From positions 1 through 64,000 of the forward strand of contig DAORRV010000007.1 of assembly GCA_035443185.1 (NCBI GenBank): a stretch of 64,000 nt of DNA, written 5' to 3'. The notes below the pieces were generated by a model. The model saw only the letters and a program-made list of their open reading frames with translations, searched no databases and was not told the DNA's origin. Below are positions 35,032 to 42,956 of the stretch, in pieces. Position 1 is the first letter of the stretch, and the number at the start of each line of letters is the position of its first letter. Source of the stretch: UBA2330 sp035443185. Its GTDB lineage: Bacteria > Bacteroidota > Ignavibacteria > Tepidaquicellales > Tepidaquicellaceae. The position numbers and the translations under genes were made by a program.

Positions 35032-35257
35032 AAGTGATTTTTGGTTAATTGAAAGTTTTTATCTGGATACTGTGACTTATATTAATTATTGCACATCCAA
35101 ACAAAATTCTGATTAGACAAAATAATCTTTACAAAATTAAATAGAAAGTTGTAGATAAACTCTCAGCACTACAAAAAAATACATTCTAATTTAAAGTAAA
35201 AGGAATTAAATTGGATAAACAAAATTTATATCTTTATAAAAAAATAAAATTCTTAGC

Positions 35258-36100
35258 ATGAAAAAAACATTACTTATTTTATTTATTTCACTTACACCTG
35301 TTATTAACCTGTATTCTCAGGAAAATCCTCAGCAAGTTTATCGTAACGGAATCGAAAAGTTTTTTAATTCTGATTTTGATTTAGCTATCACATATTTTAC
35401 AGATTATGTAAAAACAGAAACACAGGCATACGAAGCGTATAATTACAGAGGATTATGTTATCTTGCTCAGAAAAATTATGCAAAAGCCAAAGAGGATTTC
35501 TCTACTGCAGTACATTTAAATATAAAATATAGTCAGGGTTTTGTAAACAGGGCAAATATTTTTGCACTGGAGGGAAATTATGAAGCAGCACTCAGGGATT
35601 ACAATAATGCCATTTTAGCTGACAGGGCAAATCTCGAAATTTATTACGGATTGAGTTTGCTGTATATCAACAGCAAAGAATTCAACAAAGCACTGATAGA
35701 AATGAAAACAGCGGCTGCCATTGATCCAAAAAATGCAAGAGTATATATGAACACAGCTATTGTAAACATGCTTATAGGAGATACATTAAAGATATTTGAA
35801 AATGTCGATGAAGCACTTTACTGGGATTCTTCATATTTATATACAAACATTAACAAGTCTCTGATTTTCACAATTGCAGACAGATTTCAATATGCCATTC
35901 AAGTACTGACTAATGTAATTTCCTCCAATCCAAACAGTTATCTTGCATATTTTAACAGGGGAGTGGTTTTTTACATGATGGGAAATTTTTCCGAAGCAAT
36001 TTCAAACTTCAACAGATCAAAAGATCTTTATAAAGGTGGAGATCAGAGGATCATTAATCTGATCAACAAGATAGTTCGGATTTCGGAATTTAACAGTTAG
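35258..36100 (+). CDS. Exported TPR-repeat protein, copy A of a tandem pair
   Basis: 280 residues: a signal peptide (about 1-20, ending LYSQ) and six to seven TPR units (for example 'YNYRGLCYLAQKNYAKAKED', 'RANIFALEGNYEAALRDY', 'FNRGVVFYMMGNFSEAI'). It is gap-free and highly similar (about 70% by eye) to the next gene, which is also exactly 280 residues. TPR proteins in the periplasm usually serve as protein-interaction scaffolds; the partner is unknown. Confidence 0.85.
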   Translation: MKKTLLILFISLTPVINLYSQENPQQVYRNGIEKFFNSDFDLAITYFTDYVKTETQAYEAYNYRGLCYLAQKNYAKAKEDFSTAVHLNIKYSQGFVNRANIFALEGNYEAALRDYNNAILADRANLEIYYGLSLLYINSKEFNKALIEMKTAAAIDPKNARVYMNTAIVNMLIGDTLKIFENVDEALYWDSSYLYTNINKSLIFTIADRFQYAIQVLTNVISSNPNSYLAYFNRGVVFYMMGNFSEAISNFNRSKDLYKGGDQRIINLINKIVRISEFNS

Positions 36101-36203
36101 CTTAAAATTGTATACTGTAAATTATGACCAGCACAGTTATTTTGATTCAAACAATTTCCATATCTAATAACAGAATCTTGAAAAGTTCAGACTGGATAAA
36201 ATC

Positions 36204-37046
36204 TTGAAAAAAATATTACTTTTATTAATCATTTCCATATCAACACTAACAAATCTTTATTCTCAGGAAAATCCTCAATCAATTTATCGTAACGGAATCG
36301 AAAAGTATTATAATTCGGATTTTGATGAAGCAATCGTTTATTTTACAGATTATTTAAAAATAGAAACACAGGCTTATGAAGCATTTAATTACAGAGGTTT
36401 GTGTTATCTGGCTCAGAAGAATTATCAAAACGCCAAAAATGATTTCACATCGGCTGTACATCTAAATAAATCATTTAGTCAGGGTTATGTAAACAGAGCA
36501 AATATCAATGCTCTTGAGGGAGATTATGATGCAGCACTGAGAGATTATAGAGATGCAGAAGAAGTTGACAGAGCAAATCTGGAAATTTATTACGGGCTTG
36601 GTCTTCTTTTTATGAATAGCAAGGAATTCAACAAAGCTGAGATCGAGCTGAAAAAGGCAGCAGCCATTGATCCAAAAAATTCCAGAGTATATATGAATAA
36701 AGCAATTGTTAATATGCTTTTAGGTGATACATTAAATATTTTTGAAAATGTTGATCAATCTCTATACTGGGATTCAACTTATTTATTGGCAGACCTGAAT
36801 AAATCACTAATATTTACAATAGCTGACCGTTTTAAAAATGTAGTCGAGATACTGACCGAGAAAATTTCGGATTATCCTAATAGTTATCTGGCATATTTTA
36901 ACCGGGGAGTAGTTTATTATATGATCGGAAATTATACCAATGCTATTCAAGATTTTGAGAGATCAAAAATTCTTTATAAAGGAAAAGATCAGAGGATCAT
37001 AAATCTTATAGATAAGATATTGCGAATATCGAAATTTAACAGCTAG
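36204..37046 (+). CDS. Exported TPR-repeat protein, copy B of a tandem pair
   Basis: 280 residues, same architecture as the preceding gene: signal peptide ending LYSQ, then TPRs. The start is TTG (AAATCTTGAAAAAA), where copy A has ATG. The spacer after copy A ('CTTAAAATTGTATACTG', 'AACAGAA') is repeated after copy B, so the duplicated unit included the downstream intergenic region. Divergence is spread over the whole length, with changes such as FNSDFDLA to YNSDFDEA, so both copies look maintained. Confidence 0.85.
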   Translation: MKKILLLLIISISTLTNLYSQENPQSIYRNGIEKYYNSDFDEAIVYFTDYLKIETQAYEAFNYRGLCYLAQKNYQNAKNDFTSAVHLNKSFSQGYVNRANINALEGDYDAALRDYRDAEEVDRANLEIYYGLGLLFMNSKEFNKAEIELKKAAAIDPKNSRVYMNKAIVNMLLGDTLNIFENVDQSLYWDSTYLLADLNKSLIFTIADRFKNVVEILTEKISDYPNSYLAYFNRGVVYYMIGNYTNAIQDFERSKILYKGKDQRIINLIDKILRISKFNS

Positions 37047-37124
37047 CTTAAAATTGTATACTGAAATTTTAGATCAGCATAGTTATTTTAAAACCAATCT
37101 TATTTCAAATCTAAAAACAGAAAC

Positions 37125-38297
37125 TTGAGAAAACCCGGTCAGATCATTGCCCTTGGTGGAGGAATGTTTTCAATGGAATCCGACAACGGAATGCTTGATA
37201 AATATATATTAAACCTTGTCCCGAAAGAAAAGCCGAAGATCTGTTTTATGGGAACGGCAAGCAATGACGGTATAGAATACAGAGACATGTTCTATAATTT
37301 TTTTAATAAGATGAAGTGCGAACCTTCTCATCTCTCATTCCTCGACCAGCCTAAAAACATAGAAAAGTTTATTTTAAGTCAGGATATAATTCATGTAGGC
37401 GGCGGAAATACTTCATTAATTATTGATACCTGGAAAAAATTCGGAGTTGATAAAATTATGAGAAAAGCATGGAGATCAGGAGTGATACTTACAGGAATGA
37501 GTGCAGGAGCGATCTGCTGGTTTCAGGACGGAATTACAAATCCGTCACCGGGGAAACTTAACAGACTGCCTTGTCTCGGATTGCTAAAGGGAAGCTTCTG
37601 TCCACACTATGATGACAAGGTCGAATTGAAAAGATCATTTCACAAACTTATTCTCGACGGAGTAATTGCTGACGGGATCGGTGCTGAAGACGGTGCTGCT
37701 GTACATTATCTGGATGATAAAATTATCAGAGTCGTCACTTCAAGACCCGGAGTCACAGCTTATTCCGTAAAGAAAGTTAAAAATAAAATTGTAGAAACCG
37801 CGCTTGATTCAGTATATTTAGGAAAGGAATCTGATATTGAACATGTTCAGAATAATTCACCAATTGAGATATTTACAACTGCTATTTCATATATTGAAAA
37901 AATAAATGAACATGACATTAAAGGTATTTGTGAACTTATGTCTGACGATCATATATTCATTGACTCACTTGGAATGGTGATAAAAGGTAAAAAGGAAATG
38001 TCTAATGCCTGGAAGATGTTTTTAAAATGGTTTCCTGACTATAATATTACAATTATGAATACTGTTTTGACTGATGATACAGTCGGAATATTTGGAATAG
38101 CTTCCGGAACATTTAATTCGGATGATATAGATATTTCAGATAATTTTGAAATTCCAGGTGCCTGGCGCGCAAAGGTAAAAGATAAACAAATTACAGAATG
38201 GCAGGCTATAGCTGATAATGAAGCGGTAAGAGATATTATAAAAAGTAACGGAGTGAAGTCAATGTTCAGATCAAAAATGAAAAGCAAATCATTTTAA
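37125..38297 (+). CDS. S51 (peptidase E-like) family protein fused to NTF2/SnoaL-like domain
   Basis: Residues about 1-235 match S51 peptidases: 'IIALGGGMFSME' (about 7-18), 'HVGGGNTSLIIDTWKKFG' (about 90-107), the nucleophile elbow 'LTGMSAGAICWF' (about 122-133) and 'FCPHYDDKVELKRSFH' with a candidate His. S51 enzymes cleave Asp-X dipeptides. From about 247 to 375 a SnoaL/NTF2-like domain follows ('IEKINEHDIKGICELMSDDH', 'KGKKEMSNAWKMFLKWFPDY', 'WQAIADNEAV'). Fusion of the two is unusual. The start is TTG; the upstream spacer derives from the TPR duplication unit. Confidence 0.82.
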   Translation: MRKPGQIIALGGGMFSMESDNGMLDKYILNLVPKEKPKICFMGTASNDGIEYRDMFYNFFNKMKCEPSHLSFLDQPKNIEKFILSQDIIHVGGGNTSLIIDTWKKFGVDKIMRKAWRSGVILTGMSAGAICWFQDGITNPSPGKLNRLPCLGLLKGSFCPHYDDKVELKRSFHKLILDGVIADGIGAEDGAAVHYLDDKIIRVVTSRPGVTAYSVKKVKNKIVETALDSVYLGKESDIEHVQNNSPIEIFTTAISYIEKINEHDIKGICELMSDDHIFIDSLGMVIKGKKEMSNAWKMFLKWFPDYNITIMNTVLTDDTVGIFGIASGTFNSDDIDISDNFEIPGAWRAKVKDKQITEWQAIADNEAVRDIIKSNGVKSMFRSKMKSKSF

Positions 38298-38359
38298 TTA
38301 TTCAGTTTGAAATGAAGGTTGATAAAAAAGTTCACGGATAAAATGAAAAAAATTATATT

Positions 38360-39529
38360 TTGACAGAAAAAGAAAATTTTGCAAAAGAGCTGAAAAGAAG
38401 TTTAGATGAAGATACGTTTGTAAAAATACAGTTCGGAAAATACAGAGGTGATGACAAAGATTTTCAAAAGATAATAGTTACGAAATTAATTTTAAAAGAA
38501 GGCGAACATCTTTCATTCAATTTTAAATACAATAGTAAGGACGTTGTAAAAAATTTTGAAATTGAAAAAGGAATATCACTTGCAGATGAAATTACCGGAA
38601 AAGATTTTCTGAGCGCTACTTTGTTTACAACAGAGAATGATTTTACGATAGACCATTCAAAGAAAAGAGTTGCGTCATTTCACAAAAAAAAACCTTCTTT
38701 AAAAAATCCGGCTGTATCTGTACATAACAGAGAGAAGGCAAGAAATATAGATCCTGAAGCAAAATATTTTTATCTGTTGGGAATTACTACAGAAGAAGGT
38801 AAAGTAAAATCGGGAATGTATGATAAATTCAAACAGGTTGATAAATTCATAGAGACAATGGATTCTCTGTTCAGAGCTTCAGCACTTTCTGAAAAAGATG
38901 AAATTATTATCACTGACATGGGTTCGGGTAAAAGTTATCTTACATTTGCATTGTATGATCATTTTAAAAATACATTAAATAAAAAAGTAAATATTAGAGG
39001 TATTGAGCAAAGGCAGGAACTTACAGATCTGTCAAACGGCATTGCAAAAAAATGCGGGTTCAATGAAAATAACGGATTGGAATTTCTAACAGGGAGTATT
39101 GAAGAAGCCGATCTGAATAATACAAATATTGCAGTGGCATTACATGCATGCGATACAGCGACTGACGATGCAATAAAAAAAGCAGTAAGAGCAAAGGCAG
39201 AAATTATTGTATTAGCACCATGCTGTCAGAAATATGTTAGAAAAAAAATAGTAGTTCCGGAAAGACTTAAAGGAATCTTCGGATACGGCATTCATGAGGA
39301 GCGTCTGGCAGTAATGCTGACGGACGGACTTCGCGCGATGACACTTGAAAATCTCGGATATGATGTAAAAGTATTTGAATTTATTTCTTCAGAGCATACA
39401 GCAAGAAATACAATGATCACTGCTGTAAAAAATGAATTGAAAGATATAGGTAATTCAAAAGATATTGAATCAGTTAAAAAAGAATTCGGGATTGATGATT
39501 TCTATCTTGATAAAATTTTAAACGCATGA
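38360..39529 (+). CDS. SAM-dependent methyltransferase (Methyltransf_32 type)
   Basis: 389 residues. The methyltransferase core lies at about 150-345: motif I 'IITDMGSGKSYLTFALYDHF' (about 190-209), 'IRGIEQRQELTDLSNGIAKK' (about 217-236), and the 'VALHACDTATDDAI' and 'APCCQKYVRKKI' blocks (about 258-290). The HACD/APCC pair is typical of Methyltransf_32-type proteins, some of which act on RNA. The N-terminal 140 residues form a separate region with little similarity that I recognise. The start is a TTG. It is followed 18 bases later by carB. Confidence 0.8.
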   Translation: MTEKENFAKELKRSLDEDTFVKIQFGKYRGDDKDFQKIIVTKLILKEGEHLSFNFKYNSKDVVKNFEIEKGISLADEITGKDFLSATLFTTENDFTIDHSKKRVASFHKKKPSLKNPAVSVHNREKARNIDPEAKYFYLLGITTEEGKVKSGMYDKFKQVDKFIETMDSLFRASALSEKDEIIITDMGSGKSYLTFALYDHFKNTLNKKVNIRGIEQRQELTDLSNGIAKKCGFNENNGLEFLTGSIEEADLNNTNIAVALHACDTATDDAIKKAVRAKAEIIVLAPCCQKYVRKKIVVPERLKGIFGYGIHEERLAVMLTDGLRAMTLENLGYDVKVFEFISSEHTARNTMITAVKNELKDIGNSKDIESVKKEFGIDDFYLDKILNA

Positions 39530-39547
39530 AATATTTAAATATATGTA

Positions 39548-41332
39548 ATGAAAAAAATTAACAGAGAAATAATATTAAAAGCAAAGAAGAACGGATTTTC
39601 TGATAAGCAGTTGTCTGTAATGCTTGGCACATCTGAAGACAATATAAGAAAATATAGATTTGCCAACGATATTATCCCTGTTTATAAAACTGTAGATACA
39701 TGTGCAGCAGAGTTTGAAACAAGTACTCCGTATCACTATTCCACTTATGAAAAATACAACGAAAACTTTTCATCAGACAAAGAAAAAATAATTATATTAG
39801 GCGGCGGACCAAACAGGATAGGGCAGGGAATTGAATTTGATTACTGCTGTGTAAGATGTGTGAAAGCATTGCGGGAAGAAGGTTTTGAAACTATAATGAT
39901 CAACTGTAATCCTGAAACGGTCTCTACAGATTATGATATCACTGATAAACTTTTCTTTGAGCCTCTGACTACTGAAGACGTACTGAATATAGTTCATTAC
40001 GAAAAAAATGTGAAGGGAATTGTCGTAAGTTTTGGAGGACAGACACCTCTAAAGATCTCCAGGGAGCTTGAAAAAAACGGACTGAAAATCCTCGGCACAT
40101 CTTCTAAAAATATTGACATAGCTGAAGACAGAGAAAAATTCGGAAAGCTTTTGGATAAGCTCAGCATTCCAAAGCCTGAATACGGTACATGCACTAATAC
40201 TGAAACTGCACTGAAGACAGCAAATCGTATCGGATATCCAGTACTACTCAGACCATCTTATGTATTAGGAGGCAGGGCAATGCAGATAGTTTATAGTGAT
40301 GGGCAGATAGAGAAATTTTTCCGTGATGAAGCTGAAATTTCCAAAGAACATCCGGTATTGATTGATAAGTTTTTAGAGGAAGCAAGAGAGATTGATGTAG
40401 ATGCGATATGTGACGGCGAAGATGTTTACATTGTGGGTATAATGCAGCACATAGAGGAGGCGGGTATTCACTCGGGGGACAGCACTTCCATACTTCCGCC
40501 AATCTCGATCAGCAAAAAAAATCTTGACGAAATAAAAAAATACACAAAGAAATTAGCTCTTGCATTAAATGTTATCGGACTTATAAATATTCAGTTTGCT
40601 GTAAAGGATAAAATAGTTTATATACTTGAAGCAAATCCGAGAGCTTCAAGGACAGTACCGTTTGTCAGCAAGACAACAGGTATTCCGGTTGTAATGATCG
40701 CCGCAAAAATTATATCCGGTAAAAAGCTGAAAGATTTTAAACTGAAAAGTTTTGAGGAAATAGAATATATCGGAGTGAAGGAATCCATATTTCCGTTTCA
40801 GAAATTTCCAAAAGTGAAAATGTTTCTCGGACCTGAAATGAGATCGACCGGAGAAGTTATGGGAATCGGCGCGACATTCGGAGAGGCACTGGCAAAGGCA
40901 CAGGAATCAACAGGTGCACCGGTACCGACCAGGGGAAATATTTTTATCAGTGTAAATGAAAATGATAAGAAACCAAAAACAATTGAGATTATAAAAGAAT
41001 ATACAAAACTTGGATTTGGAGTAATTGCAACTTCAGGTACTTCTGTTTTTCTAAATGAAAATGGAATTAAATCCGAAGCAGTATTTAAAGTAAATGAAGG
41101 CAGACCCAATGTAGTGGACAGAATTAAAAACGGCGAGATACAGATCGTGATAAATACACCTCTTGGCGCTGATTCAAGATTTGATGAATATGCTATTGGA
41201 TGGACAGCAGTACAGCAAAAGATACCGTTCATTACTACCTTGTCTGCAGCACAGTCTTTTGCTGAAGGAATCTCGAGGATAAAAAGGGGAAAGACCAGTG
41301 TAAAAAGTCTTCAGAATTATTATAAGAAATAA
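39548..41332 (+). CDS. carB: Carbamoyl-phosphate synthase large subunit, C-terminal half (split CarB)
   Basis: 594 residues that line up with only the second half of a usual CarB of about 1070 residues. The N-terminus is the end of the oligomerisation domain ('VDTCAAEFETSTPYHYSTYE', about 50-69). Then come the second ATP-grasp synthetase half ('GGGPNRIGQGIEFDYCCV', 'MINCNPETVSTDYD', 'EANPRASRTVPFVSK') and the MGS-like allosteric domain at the end ('GFGVIATSGTSVFL', 'VINTPLG'). It should phosphorylate carbamate. It begins with a proper ATG and no ATP-grasp sequence precedes it, so this is a natural split like that known in some thermophiles and archaea. The N-terminal half and carA are elsewhere. 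Confidence 0.9.
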   Translation: MKKINREIILKAKKNGFSDKQLSVMLGTSEDNIRKYRFANDIIPVYKTVDTCAAEFETSTPYHYSTYEKYNENFSSDKEKIIILGGGPNRIGQGIEFDYCCVRCVKALREEGFETIMINCNPETVSTDYDITDKLFFEPLTTEDVLNIVHYEKNVKGIVVSFGGQTPLKISRELEKNGLKILGTSSKNIDIAEDREKFGKLLDKLSIPKPEYGTCTNTETALKTANRIGYPVLLRPSYVLGGRAMQIVYSDGQIEKFFRDEAEISKEHPVLIDKFLEEAREIDVDAICDGEDVYIVGIMQHIEEAGIHSGDSTSILPPISISKKNLDEIKKYTKKLALALNVIGLINIQFAVKDKIVYILEANPRASRTVPFVSKTTGIPVVMIAAKIISGKKLKDFKLKSFEEIEYIGVKESIFPFQKFPKVKMFLGPEMRSTGEVMGIGATFGEALAKAQESTGAPVPTRGNIFISVNENDKKPKTIEIIKEYTKLGFGVIATSGTSVFLNENGIKSEAVFKVNEGRPNVVDRIKNGEIQIVINTPLGADSRFDEYAIGWTAVQQKIPFITTLSAAQSFAEGISRIKRGKTSVKSLQNYYKK

Positions 41333-41390
41333 AATTTATGCAATAGATATATAAATTTGAAAATCATATTTTTGTACAGTTAAAAATAAA

Positions 41391-41576
41391 ATGGACTTAG
41401 AGAAAACAAAGAACAGTTATAAATGGGATCCGGCATCGGGAGATTATTCAAAAAGTTATGTCTCCTATGAAAGAAAAATATCCAATAAAAAACAATCAAG
41501 AAAATCCTTACTAACGATAATTTTTATTTTAGCAATCATAGTCAGTATAGTAGTTATTTTTATTGAGTTTTCATAA
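41391..41576 (+). CDS. Small single-pass membrane protein
   Basis: 61 residues: a polar N-terminus with two lysine-rich stretches and one C-terminal membrane helix ('LLTIIFILAIIVSIVVIFIEF', about 40-60), giving a cytoplasmic N-terminus by the positive-inside rule. No family is recognised. It lies 58 bases after carB. The open frame, ATG and coherent topology support it as a real gene. Confidence 0.55.
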   Translation: MDLEKTKNSYKWDPASGDYSKSYVSYERKISNKKQSRKSLLTIIFILAIIVSIVVIFIEFS

Positions 41577-41780
41577 AGTTTTAGAACTCCCTTCTTATTA
41601 AAAATTGCATAAATTCCGAAAGTAAACAAACTTTGCAATCCGATAATAAATAAATTATTTGTTGCCGACTTTCGTTTTTATACAACATTAAAATAAAATG
41701 ATTTAAAAGTTAAAATAAAGCGGACTGACTAATTCTGTCTGTAAGAAATTTATTCTTTTATGCTGCTCTAAAATTGTTAT

Positions 41781-42878
41781 TCAAAGTGTTCTCCCTTTCC
41801 ATACCGATCTACCGGATCTTGAGTGAACTACTGATCTGATACTAATATAAAGAAGCATCAGCATTTGCAAAGGATACAGCAAAATATTCATAAAAATATT
41901 CTGAGAACTAACAATAGAAACTATGACCCTCTGCAGAATAATTATTAATATTAAGCCAATATAATATTCATTGTAAAACATTAATATTAATGGCAGTATA
42001 TTTGATAAAACAATGAATAGTATATTAAAAATAAACAGAAGGGGAGACGATGCTGAAGCTGGATAAATATTTTTCGAAAATCCCGATACTGCTTCTTTAA
42101 AACTATTATACATTCTGCAGAAAACAAGATCATTACTTAAAAGCAGTAATGTATTATATCCGTTTTTCTTTAAATATTTTGCTATCTCAATATCTTCTAC
42201 TATTTCATTTTTCACAGCGGAGTGCCCGCCGGACTTTTCGTATGTTTCTTTTTTCCATAAAATGAACTGTCCGTTAGCGCCGGCAAGGGATTTGTACTTC
42301 GGAGAGGAAATAAATTTTACAGGAATAAAAGAAATTAACAGCCAGTTTAAAAATGGAACAACAGCTTTTTCTCCAAAACTTAAAATTATTTGTTTTGGGA
42401 ATACAGATAAAATGTCTGCATTTTTATTTTGAATTTCATAAAGAGCTGAACCGACTGCATCCTTTTCCATTGTTACATCGGCATCTATAAATAAAAAATA
42501 ATTACCCTCAGCATGTTTTGATAAATTCCAGCATGCGAAATTTTTACCCCTCCAGCCATCTGGTAATGACTCTCCATTAATTATCTTTACTCTTTTATCT
42601 TCTTTTGAAGTTTTTGTAACAATTGAATTTGTCCCGTCAGTTGATGAATCGTCATAAATTACTATTTCGAGATTTGAATATGTCTGCATCATAACATTCC
42701 TTATACATTTTTCTATATACCTCTCTTCATTGCGTGCCGGTATCAGTACCGATACTAGTTCACTCGAATCCTTCACTACATTTTTCTTAAGAAACGGAGC
42801 TGTAAAAAGATTTATAATGCTTATTAAAAAAGTGTAAACCGGTATTACAGATAATATTATTAGAATAATTATTTCCAG
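41781..42878 (-). CDS. Membrane-anchored family 2 glycosyltransferase (CrtQ-like)
   Basis: The GT2 domain shows 'VSVLIPARNEERYIEKCIRN' near its start, 'DDSSTDGT', the DxD-type 'FIDADV', 'GANGQFILWKK' and the acidic 'EDIEIAKYLKKNGY' motif, followed by two to three C-terminal membrane helices. This layout resembles hopanoid/carotenoid glycosyltransferases such as CrtQ. The first standard start (GTG at 42776) begins directly at the GT domain. However, the same frame stays open upstream to 42890 and encodes a hydrophobic segment (IIILIILSVIPVYTFLISII) that such enzymes usually have. No ATG, GTG or TTG lies there; CTG at 42878 is the likeliest start. The start is therefore uncertain. Confidence 0.82.
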   Translation of the reverse strand: MEIIILIILSVIPVYTFLISIINLFTAPFLKKNVVKDSSELVSVLIPARNEERYIEKCIRNVMMQTYSNLEIVIYDDSSTDGTNSIVTKTSKEDKRVKIINGESLPDGWRGKNFACWNLSKHAEGNYFLFIDADVTMEKDAVGSALYEIQNKNADILSVFPKQIILSFGEKAVVPFLNWLLISFIPVKFISSPKYKSLAGANGQFILWKKETYEKSGGHSAVKNEIVEDIEIAKYLKKNGYNTLLLLSNDLVFCRMYNSFKEAVSGFSKNIYPASASSPLLFIFNILFIVLSNILPLILMFYNEYYIGLILIIILQRVIVSIVSSQNIFMNILLYPLQMLMLLYISIRSVVHSRSGRSVWKGRTL

Positions 42879-42956
42879 ATGTACTATAATTTATTTTATT
42901 TAGCAGATAAAATTTGTAATTCGATTTCGGAAAGTAGAGGCAGACAAATTAATAAA

